This document shows, in pieces, positions 53,241-62,378 of a stretch of DNA of 64,000 nt. Numbering within the stretch: position 1 is the stretch's first letter; every line of letters starts with the position of its first letter. Below the pieces are notes generated by a model. That model saw nothing but the letters and a program-made list of their open reading frames with translations. It did not search any database and was not told where the DNA came from. This DNA comes from an uncultured Bacteroidia bacterium (GTDB lineage: Bacteria; Bacteroidota; Bacteroidia; Bacteroidales; UBA932). The stretch lies in the NCBI GenBank assembly GCA_902782225.1, contig CACZMF010000003.1, forward strand, positions 1 to 64,000, in the 5' to 3' direction. A program made the position numbers and the translations under genes.

Positions 53241-53321
53241 AACAAAATGTCAATGAACTAACGTTATTTTAAAGTTTAACAAATTAACGCAACAGTACTA
53301 ATAGTAGAGCATAAACGTACA

Positions 53322-55022
53322 TCACTGAATAAACACTTGATAAAGGTCTTTATTAGTAGAATCAGAAGACATAATACGCTCTTTTATTCTATGTTTCTTT
53401 ACCCAAACATTGTTTTTTGTCATATTCAAGAGAAATGCCATTGAACTGGCATCAAAACCAAGAATAGTATATGATAAAAAACGAAATTGTTCGTTAGTAA
53501 AGGTATTAAAATCCATCCTAAGCTTGCTCATTATATTATCTAAATCAGCGTTAAGCATGTCTTCCAAAGCGCTTTGTTTTTTAGGATCAATCAAATCTGT
53601 TATGATTTTTGAGTACTTGACGGAATAACTCTTTATTATTCGTTCACTCAGTGTCTCAAAACTTTGATTTACAGAATAAAGAGATTGAATGTCATCAAAC
53701 TGCTTTCGATACATTTTCGCAAAGGCGTAACGCAATTGTTGAAGGCGTTCCCTATAATCATCGTTTTGTTTAGAGAGAGCAGAAATTTGTTCTTTGGCTT
53801 TTTCCCCTTCTAGCTTTTCTCTCGTTCGTGTCAGATTGAGCATTTTGCATACTTCTTCTTGTTGTAGAATAAGTTGGTCTTTTTCCGCAAGAATACGATT
53901 TTTTCTCGACTTGAACAGAAGAAGAGAAATAGATAGAAACAAGATAGCCCCAATAACTGTAAAGACTACTATAATGCGAGAGTTCTTAGACTTCGTTGCA
54001 TCAATCTCTGAAAGTAGTGCATAATGATCAGCTTGAGCTTTATATATAGATTGCTCCAGTTTTGATACTACGATAGAATCAGTTAAGTCATTATATTTTT
54101 CAAGAAATGCTAAAGCATCATCATTATTATTCTTAAGCTTGTTAATTTTATACTTCCACCAGATAGTCTTAGCATTATCTGGATTATTTGATATAGTGTT
54201 TGTGACATTCTCAGCATCATTATATCTAGATAACTCTATAAGTGAGTAGGCATATTCATAATAACGGTAAATGTCCATATATGCGTGTGATGAAATGGCG
54301 GATTCAAATAATTGAACTACTTTTTCAGCATTATGGTGTTCCTTATGCAATTCATTATCTGCTAACGCGATTCTAGCTTCGTTTACTAAATAATCGTTGA
54401 CTCCTATTAGGGTCAGTAGACTATCAGCTTTATCAAATACTCTATTGTTGTGGTATGCTATAGCAAGATTGTAGCGGGCGTAGTCAAGATAAAAAGGATC
54501 TCCTATTCTTTCGAATGAATTGAAAGCAAGTAATTCATATTTAAGCTCATCTTTGTTGTTATGACTTTTATTGTATGTGTCCCCAAGAGCACTATAAATC
54601 ATACCTTTCTGCTTTTCGTTTTCGACATTATGTGAATAGCTCAAAGCATCTAGAAACGAAATAATAGCACTTTGAAGGTTGTCCGCATTATACTGTATGC
54701 GCCCCATATAGTACTTCGTCAACATCTTTTCTTCCTGGCTCCCGTATTCTTGGAAATAGTGTTCAGCCGGCAAAAGAAAAGATACGGATGCTGTATCAAT
54801 ATAATTCTTATCAAGAGCGATGGCTTTTAATAACGCATAATGAGCTTTCCATTTACTTGTGCGGAGCTCATTAGTGTCAATCTGCCTAATGATAGTAAGG
54901 GCACTATCTGGCCGATCTTGCATAATAGCTTTAGCAGTTAATAGGGAATAGATAATAGAGTTGTTCTCACAGGCGCAACACAAGACTAAAAGAAGGGCAG
55001 TAAATAAACAGAACTTACGCAT
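53322..55022 (-). CDS. lipoprotein-like TPR membrane regulator (AT-rich)
   Basis: 566 residues. Signal/lipobox CCAC (about residue 18), then tetratricopeptide-like helices (about 30-325; e.g. ALGDTYNKSHNNKDELKYELLAFNSFERIGD), one membrane helix (about 335-357, IIVVFTVIGAILFLSISLLLF), a coiled coil (about 370-420) and a C-terminal helical region with a helix-turn-helix look (LSYTILGFDASSMAFLLNMTKNNVWVKKHRIKERI). This is the layout of Bacteroidetes TPR-HTH regulators. The gene is much more AT-rich than the chromosome average here, suggesting recent acquisition. TATTTTTG -7 box at 55051-55044. Confidence 0.8.
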   Translation of the reverse strand: MRKFCLFTALLLVLCCACENNSIIYSLLTAKAIMQDRPDSALTIIRQIDTNELRTSKWKAHYALLKAIALDKNYIDTASVSFLLPAEHYFQEYGSQEEKMLTKYYMGRIQYNADNLQSAIISFLDALSYSHNVENEKQKGMIYSALGDTYNKSHNNKDELKYELLAFNSFERIGDPFYLDYARYNLAIAYHNNRVFDKADSLLTLIGVNDYLVNEARIALADNELHKEHHNAEKVVQLFESAISSHAYMDIYRYYEYAYSLIELSRYNDAENVTNTISNNPDNAKTIWWKYKINKLKNNNDDALAFLEKYNDLTDSIVVSKLEQSIYKAQADHYALLSEIDATKSKNSRIIVVFTVIGAILFLSISLLLFKSRKNRILAEKDQLILQQEEVCKMLNLTRTREKLEGEKAKEQISALSKQNDDYRERLQQLRYAFAKMYRKQFDDIQSLYSVNQSFETLSERIIKSYSVKYSKIITDLIDPKKQSALEDMLNADLDNIMSKLRMDFNTFTNEQFRFLSYTILGFDASSMAFLLNMTKNNVWVKKHRIKERIMSSDSTNKDLYQVFIQ

Positions 55023-55377
55023 AGTAATAACATAATTCTATTACAAAAATACTAATTCTATATTAATTCTTGTCTTCGGGCTATTCTATGTAAGATGTCG
55101 ACAATCATTTGACTTACACCTCAATAAATTATTGAATGACAACAACTTAGCGATGATGCTTTTGCTGGTGACGGCTTAAAAAAAACACTAGTATTTGCGT
55201 AATTAATTGTTATTGAGCATAGTAGAAGAAACAAAATATTTCATACGTGTAAGTTCGATTGGGACTCAAAAATAGATTTGATAAGAGGATATGTCTACTT
55301 TTGTATTGCAAAATAATCATTACGACTTCCCCTGATTGTCGGGGATAATAGTTTAATCTTTTTATTATAAATCTATT
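55023..55377. other. 355-bp AT-rich intergenic region with promoters
   Basis: It holds the TATTTTTG -7 box of the TPR regulator (55051-55044, minus), a possible TACTTTTG box for the rightward lipoprotein (55296-55303, -33 spacing short), and a small hairpin TCCCC-TGATTGTC-GGGGA (about 55328-55346) in the latter's leader. No gene is seen. Confidence 0.5.
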
Positions 55378-55989
55378 ATGTATCGTTTACATTCATTCGT
55401 GTCATTTATCTGTTGCCTTGGCCTTAGCGCGTGCGGTTCCTTCTTTGTGGAAGAGACATCAACAATTGTTGTGGACAATGTATCCGGTTCTTATTCCTTA
55501 GTGTCTGCTTATTTTGATGAGGCTGTACAACTTTCCCGCACAGGAGAATCTTCCAATGACATTCTTTGCCAAATGAAGCAATATGGGTGGCGCGGCGTTA
55601 TATCGGTGGACGGAAAAGGGCCTCTGCAGAATAATGTGGTCTTGCCGGCTTTCTCTGTGGATAAAACAACTCAGATCAATTTTCTTGTCCCAGTGTCTAT
55701 GAACTATGAGCGCGAGCATCTGAAGGCCGAAGGGAAATGTATTATTGATTTGGCGTGGTTCCAATTTCATTACAGAATAAATGGCAACGGTGAAGTAGAA
55801 TTCGATTACCCGGAGGAAATTCAACTTAACGAATATGATACCCCGCTTAAGGATATTCAAATTGACAGGGTTTCTCCAGATATTATAGTCATTCAGGCAA
55901 AGACAAGTTTCTATGACGTCGGCAAAGACTATAGCCTTGGTGGGCGTTTGGTCTTGGCGTATAAGCGAAATAAAACCGAAGTCAATTAG
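55378..55989 (+). CDS. hypothetical lipoprotein
   Basis: 203 residues with a lipobox (LSAC, Cys about residue 19). The rest is beta-rich (SGSYSLVSAYFDEAVQL, VEFDYPEEIQL) with no recognised family; the LSAC-GS start and the SYSLVSAYFDEAVQL theme recur in small Bacteroidetes lipoproteins. AT-rich like its neighbour, and it may belong to the same acquired block. It ends 6 bp before the nrdG stop codon in the opposite direction. Confidence 0.6.
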   Translation: MYRLHSFVSFICCLGLSACGSFFVEETSTIVVDNVSGSYSLVSAYFDEAVQLSRTGESSNDILCQMKQYGWRGVISVDGKGPLQNNVVLPAFSVDKTTQINFLVPVSMNYEREHLKAEGKCIIDLAWFQFHYRINGNGEVEFDYPEEIQLNEYDTPLKDIQIDRVSPDIIVIQAKTSFYDVGKDYSLGGRLVLAYKRNKTEVN

Positions 55990-55995
55990 CCGCAA

Positions 55996-56457
55996 TCAGC
56001 CCCTGTCTTTCCGCCAGAACCGCGATGTGATGTCCTCGCGATGGTAGTAGAGGCGCTGATTTGTGCTGCGATTGTTCAACGGACCGCGGGCCTCGATGTA
56101 GGGGCCCGTCTTCACGTAGTCGAAGACGGTATAGAACTCATCCTCCACGCTTTCCCTGCCGCTGTAGACTGCTGTCTCGATGCCGGGGAAGGATTTCTTT
56201 ATGTGCCTTGCAAGGCGGAATAGAGCTTCCGTGTCGCGGCCCTCGCCAAGGAAGAGGAAGCAGGTAATGCCGAAATTGTCGGCGATGAGTTTGTCGATAA
56301 TCCCCGTGGTCAACTCCTCTCCTATGTCGTTGCGGAGGAAAGGGGAGTGGCATCCCGGGCAATTACCCCGGCAGTTGGAGATTTCAACTGCCAGGGTAAC
56401 GCGGTCGGGTATTTCCTCGATGACGGTGTCCGTCAGGGAGGGTATGTATTTAAGCAT
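55996..56457 (-). CDS. nrdG: anaerobic ribonucleotide reductase activating protein
   Basis: 153 residues. The radical-SAM cluster motif CRGNCPGC (CxxxCxxC) sits at about residues 29-36. It generates the glycyl radical on NrdD using SAM. It overlaps nrdD by 8 bp, as is usual for the pair. The protein is slightly shorter than the E. coli form. Confidence 0.94.
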   Translation of the reverse strand: MLKYIPSLTDTVIEEIPDRVTLAVEISNCRGNCPGCHSPFLRNDIGEELTTGIIDKLIADNFGITCFLFLGEGRDTEALFRLARHIKKSFPGIETAVYSGRESVEDEFYTVFDYVKTGPYIEARGPLNNRSTNQRLYYHREDITSRFWRKDRG

Positions 56458-58654
56458 TCTCCTGCTCCTTGGGAGCGTAGAAGCGCTTGCCGGCTTCGAT
56501 CTGGCGGGGCTCGGCGAATGAGGAGACGCGCTTCAGGTAACCGATCACACGGGTCAGATAGTCAAGGTTTTCGCTGCCGCACTTAGGGCACTTGGTGAGG
56601 GTGTCCTTGCTGATGTAGCCGCAGTCGTTGCAGACCGTGTTGCGGCAGTTGAATGTGAAGTAGTTGGTGCCGTAGTGGGCTGCCACCTTCAGCAGCTGGC
56701 GGTACTGGTCCTTGCTGAGATGCTCGGCAATGTTCATATGGAGGGCGGAACCGCCGTCGAGGTACTTGACGAAATCCTCGCCGTGAAGCTTGAACTTGTC
56801 TATCATGGACACGTTCACGTCTTCGGGATTGTAGAAGTAGGAGCTGTAGAGGTTGTGCTTGTCGGAGACGAAATAACCGTCCTTCTTGTCCCATTTGTAG
56901 TTCTTGGCGGCAAGGTTCTCGGCAGGCACGAACTCGGTGTTGAACATGGCGTCGGAGGTGCGGTCCTTGCGGTTGGCTATGTTGATGGTCTCGAGGATGG
57001 TGTTCACGAATGCGCCGTATTCGGGGTTCGGGGACACTTCGAGTCCCAGGAACTCGGCGGCCTCGGTCAGGCCGTTGACGCCCACTGTGAGATACTGGCG
57101 CTTCATGTCGATGAAGCCGGCCTTGTAGACGTCGAGCATCTCGGCTTTCAGGAAGTCCTTGATGATTTCGTTGAAAGCGATCTGGTATTTGTGGACGCGC
57201 TCGGTCATCTCGCGTATGTCCTTGGCTATAAAGTTGGTGTAGAGGTCGTCCTTGTCGTAGAAGTTGCTGACGGGATTCAGGGGCTTGCCGGCCTCGAGGT
57301 GGACGCCGCGGCGCTCGGCGAAGTAGCGGCGCACGGAATCCTGGATGAGGCGGTTGAGGTTGATGGTCATGACCGACTTGGAACCGGTGCTCACGGAGGC
57401 GGTGCCCATCGAGTACTGGTGGGTGGTGTGGTTGTGGGACTCGTCGCTCATATCCTTCAGGGAGTTGCGCAGACGGCAGCAGCTGGAAAGGGAGTCGGGG
57501 CTGTTGGACAGATAGCAGAAGAAGCTGTGCCCCTTCGCCCACATTTCAGCGGTGAAGTCGGCGTAATCCTTGTCGGCGAAATCGTCGCCGCCGTCGGTGA
57601 GAAGGGCCATGGTCTCGACCGGGAAGGTGAGGATGTAGTTGTTGCGCTCCTCGTTGAACCAGTTCATGAAGTGCCTCTGGAGCCAGTCGAGGGTCTCCCA
57701 CTTGGGGGCGGTGCCGTCGGGGAAACGGAAGTCTCCGAACACGCCCTCGAAATAGGGCTTGTCGAAGTAGCCGATGTTCCAGAACACCGTCTGGTAGCCG
57801 CGGTTGCCGGCAGGCATGTTCATGGAGTGAACGACCTGCTGGAAGTAGTTGTCTATCACCTTGGTGAGGGTGCGCTTCTTGATGTTCAGTTCAACTACGT
57901 CCTCGAGGTGTTCGAGGTAGTCGTCGCCGTAGTCCTTGCGGATGAAGTAGTCGAAGTACATCAGGAATTCAGGGGTCGCGACGGCGCCCATGAACTGCGA
58001 GGATACGGAATAGACAAGGTTGATGAACTCGCCGCAGAAGCTCTTGAGGTCGGTGGGGGCCACTGACACTCCGCCGAGCTCCTTGAGGCCGCTGACGAGG
58101 AAGGGATACATGGTGATGGCCACGCAGTAGGGGAAACCGGGGGTGCCGCTTTCGTCGTGCTTGTAGAGGACGTGGGATTCGAGGTCCTTGAGGTACTGGT
58201 CGGCAAGATGGCGGCCGTAGAGGGTCTTGATCTTGTCGCACATGATGTAGCGGTTCTGCTTGATGTTGTTCTCCTTGTAGAGCTCGTTGCCAAGGGTGAC
58301 GATGTTCTTGCGGGTCACGTTGGCGTTGGCGTCGAACTTGGAACCGGTTGCGGCGTTGGTGGCTGCAATGTAGTCTTTTATGAAGTCGCGCTTCTTGCGC
58401 AGGTCGAGGTCGGCGTCGAATTTTTCGATATAGGCGAGGGCGACCTTCTTGTTGATCGACATCAGCGAATCCACAACCTGGCGGCGGATTTCGGAACTGT
58501 AGATCCCGTCGTAGATGTAGAGGTTGTTGATGATCGACACGACAATGGAATCGTCGCAATACTGACTGGCTGTCTTGTAGGCCTCATGGATACCACGGGC
58601 AAGCTTCGCTTTATCGTACTCTTCTATCGAGCCGTTGGTTTTTCTTACGTCCAT
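56450..58654 (-). CDS. nrdD: anaerobic ribonucleoside-triphosphate reductase
   Basis: 734 residues. N-terminal ATP-cone allosteric domain (about 1-90, VRKTNGSIEEYDKAKLARGI), then the catalytic barrel, a C-terminal zinc site (CNDCGY and CPKCGS) and the glycyl-radical loop RVIGYL near residue 705 (usually RVCGYL or RVTGYL). It makes dNTPs from NTPs without oxygen, showing that the organism can grow anaerobically. A TAAATTTG -7 box lies at 58700-58693. Confidence 0.95.
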   Translation of the reverse strand: MDVRKTNGSIEEYDKAKLARGIHEAYKTASQYCDDSIVVSIINNLYIYDGIYSSEIRRQVVDSLMSINKKVALAYIEKFDADLDLRKKRDFIKDYIAATNAATGSKFDANANVTRKNIVTLGNELYKENNIKQNRYIMCDKIKTLYGRHLADQYLKDLESHVLYKHDESGTPGFPYCVAITMYPFLVSGLKELGGVSVAPTDLKSFCGEFINLVYSVSSQFMGAVATPEFLMYFDYFIRKDYGDDYLEHLEDVVELNIKKRTLTKVIDNYFQQVVHSMNMPAGNRGYQTVFWNIGYFDKPYFEGVFGDFRFPDGTAPKWETLDWLQRHFMNWFNEERNNYILTFPVETMALLTDGGDDFADKDYADFTAEMWAKGHSFFCYLSNSPDSLSSCCRLRNSLKDMSDESHNHTTHQYSMGTASVSTGSKSVMTINLNRLIQDSVRRYFAERRGVHLEAGKPLNPVSNFYDKDDLYTNFIAKDIREMTERVHKYQIAFNEIIKDFLKAEMLDVYKAGFIDMKRQYLTVGVNGLTEAAEFLGLEVSPNPEYGAFVNTILETINIANRKDRTSDAMFNTEFVPAENLAAKNYKWDKKDGYFVSDKHNLYSSYFYNPEDVNVSMIDKFKLHGEDFVKYLDGGSALHMNIAEHLSKDQYRQLLKVAAHYGTNYFTFNCRNTVCNDCGYISKDTLTKCPKCGSENLDYLTRVIGYLKRVSSFAEPRQIEAGKRFYAPKEQENA

Positions 58655-58692
58655 ATGGAAATACTGGTTTATTACTTAAGGTTAGCGGAGCA

Positions 58693-58700
58693 CAAATTTA
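58693..58700 (-). promoter_or_regulatory. -7 box of nrdD-nrdG
   Basis: TAAATTTG on the minus strand, about 40 nt before the ATG at 58654, with TTTG (58727-58724) 23 nt upstream. Confidence 0.5.
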
Positions 58701-58812
58701 GCCCATAGAACGCGATGAAAAAACAAAGCGCTGAAGAAGTTTTCAACAAACTTATAAACAACAGCCCCTAGCGCTGCCGGGGGCCGATTTGGGGGTATTT
58801 TGGGATAGAAGA

Positions 58813-60666
58813 TTACAGCGCGTCGAAGGCGAACACATGGGCTTTGTCGCCGCCCCAGGACTCTGTGACCACCAGGCGGAGGGCGTCGGCCTTGACTTCG
58901 GGGAAGCTGACCTTGTTGAGCCGCACGTAATTCAGCGGACATTCATAGACGCAGACCCATTTGCATCCCACTTTTGCCTCGATACGGTAGGCCTTTGCCA
59001 TCATCGGAGGCACCCCGACCCTTTCCGTCGTGGCCTCGAGCTTCCTCATTCGCTTGCCGCGGACCTTGAAATGGGAATCGAAAATGATGCGGGCGCCGCT
59101 GATCTTGACGGGTTTCTTCCAGCTGTATTCGATAGTGGCCTCGCCGGGCTCCACCCAGACTCCGTTGTCGGCTCCGTCCCACTGGCGGTCGATGCCGTTG
59201 CGCAGCACTTCGCACTCTCCGGAAGTGCGGGCGCTGAGGGTCAGTTCCGAAGGCTTGCGCCAGCGGTAGGGGAGCATGCAGTCGTCGTCCTCGAGCATCT
59301 CCTGCACAAGTCCGATGTAATTTGCGCGCACTTCCGCGGGGGAGATGCCTTTCTCTATTGCCACGGCGGCTCCGGTGCCGCAGGCCTGGCCGAGCAGGGC
59401 GGTGGTGGCCATCACGCGGGTGGCGGAGAGGCCCATATGCGTGCAGGAAATGTCGCGCCCGGCAAACATAAGGTTGGGCACGTTGACGGAATACAGGCAG
59501 TCGAACGGAATTCCGAAATAATCCGGGCACTTATATTCCACGCTGATGCGGCCTTTCTTGTGGAATGCCTCGGGATCGTGGTCGTCGAGGGTCCATCCGC
59601 CATAGGCCACGACGTCCTCGAAGTGGCCGCCGGACAGCACGTCGTTCTGCGTGAGGATGTGCGGACCGATGAAACGGGTGGATTCACGCTTGCCGGGAAG
59701 GGAACCGATCCAGTCCAGTTCGTAGCCTTTGCAGCGGCCGTCGGGGTTGTTCTTCATATACTCCCAGATGCCGTAGGCTATGCGCTTGAGTTCGAACTGG
59801 ATGTCGGGGGCGTCGAAAATGGTGTCGTAGAGCCCGCCGAACTCGATCCACCAGAAGTTGTTGTCTTTGGGGGAATAGATGCGTTTGTAGTTGAACTTCA
59901 CTCCGGGGATAGTGGATTTAGGGGTGTCGTAGTCGAAATCGGCGTCCGTGAAATGGTAGGCCCAGTCGGGAGCGATGAACGGGTGGTCCTCGTCCGTCTT
60001 GCGGAGTTGCAGCAGGATGGAGTTGCCCATGGTGTGGGAGTCGCCGCCTTCGTGGAGCGCGGTCTCGTTAAATTCGGAAGGGAATTCGCGGCCTCGGCGG
60101 AATTTCGCTCCGCTCAGGCGGAGTATGCCGTCGCCGGTGCAGTCGGCAAAGAGCTTGCCCCTGACCAGGTAGCGGGTGTAGGCGTTGATGTTCCAGGCCT
60201 TCACGGCCGCTATCCTTTCCCCGTCCATTACCACGTCCTCGACGGATGTGTTGAGCAGCAGTTTGATGTTGGGCTCACTGATTACTGTAGAATAAATTAC
60301 GTCGTCCCATATGGTGTAGCGCTGCAAGGGGTTGTAGTAGAAATTGCGCAGCTGCATCTCTTCCAGGATGCCTGCCTCCTGGTACTGGTCCTTGAGCACT
60401 CCGACTATACCCATGCGCATCTCGCTGGAAGCGTTGCCTCCAAGCACGGGGCGGTCCTGGATCAGCACGACCTTTGTGCCGTGGCGGGCTGCGGAAACAG
60501 CAGTGCACACGCCGGCGAGGCCTCCGCCCGCGACCACCAGCTCGGTCTCGAGTTCCACATCCTTGATTACCTTGGAATTCTGCTCCGTGAGCATTCCCTG
60601 CGCTACCGCCTGGATGCTGAAGGCCAGAAGCAGCGCAGCACTTGCGATTATTCGGACAATCTTCAT
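58813..60666 (-). CDS. exported FAD-dependent oxidoreductase
   Basis: 617 residues with a Sec signal peptide (to about 22). FAD-binding VVAGGGLAGVCTAVSAARHG (about 43-62), then PVLGGNASSEMRMG and DCTGDGILRL identify the FAD_oxidored/PF12831 family. A C-terminal beta domain (about 475-617) follows that the first oxidoreductase in this window lacks. Unlike that Tat-exported paralogue, the signal here is Sec-type, so cofactor would have to be added outside the cytoplasm or export is unusual. Substrate unknown. Confidence 0.85.
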   Translation of the reverse strand: MKIVRIIASAALLLAFSIQAVAQGMLTEQNSKVIKDVELETELVVAGGGLAGVCTAVSAARHGTKVVLIQDRPVLGGNASSEMRMGIVGVLKDQYQEAGILEEMQLRNFYYNPLQRYTIWDDVIYSTVISEPNIKLLLNTSVEDVVMDGERIAAVKAWNINAYTRYLVRGKLFADCTGDGILRLSGAKFRRGREFPSEFNETALHEGGDSHTMGNSILLQLRKTDEDHPFIAPDWAYHFTDADFDYDTPKSTIPGVKFNYKRIYSPKDNNFWWIEFGGLYDTIFDAPDIQFELKRIAYGIWEYMKNNPDGRCKGYELDWIGSLPGKRESTRFIGPHILTQNDVLSGGHFEDVVAYGGWTLDDHDPEAFHKKGRISVEYKCPDYFGIPFDCLYSVNVPNLMFAGRDISCTHMGLSATRVMATTALLGQACGTGAAVAIEKGISPAEVRANYIGLVQEMLEDDDCMLPYRWRKPSELTLSARTSGECEVLRNGIDRQWDGADNGVWVEPGEATIEYSWKKPVKISGARIIFDSHFKVRGKRMRKLEATTERVGVPPMMAKAYRIEAKVGCKWVCVYECPLNYVRLNKVSFPEVKADALRLVVTESWGGDKAHVFAFDAL

Positions 60667-60688
60667 AATGTACAGTGATTTTATTTCA

Positions 60689-60706
60689 CAAATATAGCTA
60701 TATTTG
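60689..60706. promoter_or_regulatory. palindromic divergent -7 boxes
   Basis: CAAATATAGCTATATTTG is a perfect 18-bp palindrome holding TATATTTG on both strands (60699-60706 plus, 60696-60689 minus). It lies between the FAD oxidoreductase (ATG 60666) and the HerA-like ATPase (ATG 60726). Confidence 0.65.
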
Positions 60707-60725
60707 TAGAAAATACTCCATAATT

Positions 60726-62378
60726 ATGTTTACTTCTGAACACGGACTCTACGTAGCACACGGCCCCGAAGGCCCCATCAGCATAACCGGAAAAATGGCC
60801 AACAGGCACGGCCTCATCGCAGGTGCCACCGGCACTGGTAAAACAGTGACTCTCCAGGTGTTGGCCGAAACTTTCAGCCAGGCTGGAGTGCCTTGTTTCA
60901 TGGCCGATATGAAAGGCGACCTCAGCGGTATCAGCCAGGCCGGCAGGATGTCGGGATTCATCGAGAAGCGCTGTGCCGAATTCGGAATCGAGAATCCGCA
61001 ATTCGCTCCGTGCCCCGTGCGTTTCTACGACGTTTTCGGGGAGCAGGGCCATCCCATGCGCACCACCATCTCAAATATGGGCCCTCAGCTGATGAGCCGC
61101 CTTCTCGGACTCAACGACGTGCAGTCCGGCGTGCTTGACATCATTTTCCGGGTGGCGGACGAAAAGGGTCTGCTGCTCATCGACATCAAGGACCTGCGTT
61201 CCATGCTCTCATACGTCGACGAGCACGCCGCCGAACTCCGCGCCGAATACGGCAACGTGACTTCCGTGACCATCGGTGCCATACAGCGCGCCCTGCTGAG
61301 CATCGAGAACGAGGGCGCCGAGCTTTTCTTTGCCGAGCCGGCGTTCGACATCCAGGATCTTTTTGCAACCGATGCCGCCGGCAGGGGAGTCATGAGCGTG
61401 CTTGCGGCAGACCGCCTGATGCAGAATCCCAAGCTGTATTCGACCTTCCTGCTGTGGCTGCTCTCCGATATCTATGCGACTCTACCCGAAGTCGGTGACT
61501 GTGATCTCCCGAAACTGGTGTTCTTCTTCGACGAGGCCCACACCCTGTTCACCGACACGGCTCCGGCCCTCGTACGCAAGATCGAGCAGGTCGTGCGCCT
61601 CATCCGAAGCAAGGGCGTGGGAATCTACTTCGTGACCCAGAATCCCACCGACATCCCCGAGAGCATACTCGGCCAGCTCGGAAACCGCATCCAGCACGCC
61701 CTGCGTGCTTATACCCCCAAGGACCAGAAAGCCGTGCGCAGCGCCGCAGAGACCTTCCGCCCCAACCCCAACTTCAAGACGGCCGACGCAATCACTATGC
61801 TGGAGACCGGCGAAGCGCTGGTGAGTTTCCTGGACGCCAAAGGCGCCCCCGGCATTGTGGAGCGTGCACGCATCCTCTTCCCCCTGAGCCAGATAGGCGC
61901 AATCACCGAAGGCCAGAGGCTGGATATCCGCAACGCTTCTCCTCTCAAGGGCAAGTACGACACCGTCATCGACCGTGAATCCGCATTCGAGATCCTTCTT
62001 GCCGACCGCAAGAGGGCCGAAGAGGAGCAGGCCCGCCAGCAGGCGGCGATAGAAGAGCAGAAAGCCCGTGCGGCAGCTGAGCAGCAGCGGGCAAGGGAGC
62101 AGGCGGCAGCGGCCCGGAGCGCGGCTCCGGCAAAGACCGGCAAGCAGTCCACGAAGAAGGCGATAGGGGCCGCCGTGCTGACAGCCGCGGTCGGAGCGGC
62201 CGTCACCAGCCTGACCCGCAGCGCCGGTAACTCCGTAGCTGAAGCCGTCACCGGCAAGAACAAAGACGGCAAGAAGAAATCCACCAAGAAAGGTGCTGCT
62301 GAAAAGGCCGTTTCGAACGCCACTTCCAGCGCCCTCCGCACGCTCACGAGAAGCATACTCGGCAACCTGCTCAAGTGA
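60726..62378 (+). CDS. HerA/DUF853-type ATPase
   Basis: 550 residues. Walker A GATGTGKTVTLQ (about 35-46), Walker B LVFFFDEAHTLF (about 260-271) and an arginine-finger region fit the DUF853/YjgR helicase-like family of HerA-FtsK ATPases. A Lys/Ala-rich C-terminal region (about 425-550) with a coiled-coil part is added. The role is unclear; relatives are predicted DNA-translocating or helicase-like. Start ATG 60726 fits the promoter palindrome 20 nt upstream. It overlaps the following gene by one base (TGATG). Confidence 0.85.
   Translation: MFTSEHGLYVAHGPEGPISITGKMANRHGLIAGATGTGKTVTLQVLAETFSQAGVPCFMADMKGDLSGISQAGRMSGFIEKRCAEFGIENPQFAPCPVRFYDVFGEQGHPMRTTISNMGPQLMSRLLGLNDVQSGVLDIIFRVADEKGLLLIDIKDLRSMLSYVDEHAAELRAEYGNVTSVTIGAIQRALLSIENEGAELFFAEPAFDIQDLFATDAAGRGVMSVLAADRLMQNPKLYSTFLLWLLSDIYATLPEVGDCDLPKLVFFFDEAHTLFTDTAPALVRKIEQVVRLIRSKGVGIYFVTQNPTDIPESILGQLGNRIQHALRAYTPKDQKAVRSAAETFRPNPNFKTADAITMLETGEALVSFLDAKGAPGIVERARILFPLSQIGAITEGQRLDIRNASPLKGKYDTVIDRESAFEILLADRKRAEEEQARQQAAIEEQKARAAAEQQRAREQAAAARSAAPAKTGKQSTKKAIGAAVLTAAVGAAVTSLTRSAGNSVAEAVTGKNKDGKKKSTKKGAAEKAVSNATSSALRTLTRSILGNLLK

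Noticed and set aside
52688-53321. Insertion sequence or transposase remnant
   Set aside because: No terminal inverted repeats or transposase motifs; the recognisable residues match DUF1016 instead.
56675-60678. Long plus-strand frames opposite nrdD and the FAD oxidoreductase
   Set aside because: Same mirror-frame effect; the minus-strand genes have complete catalytic motifs.
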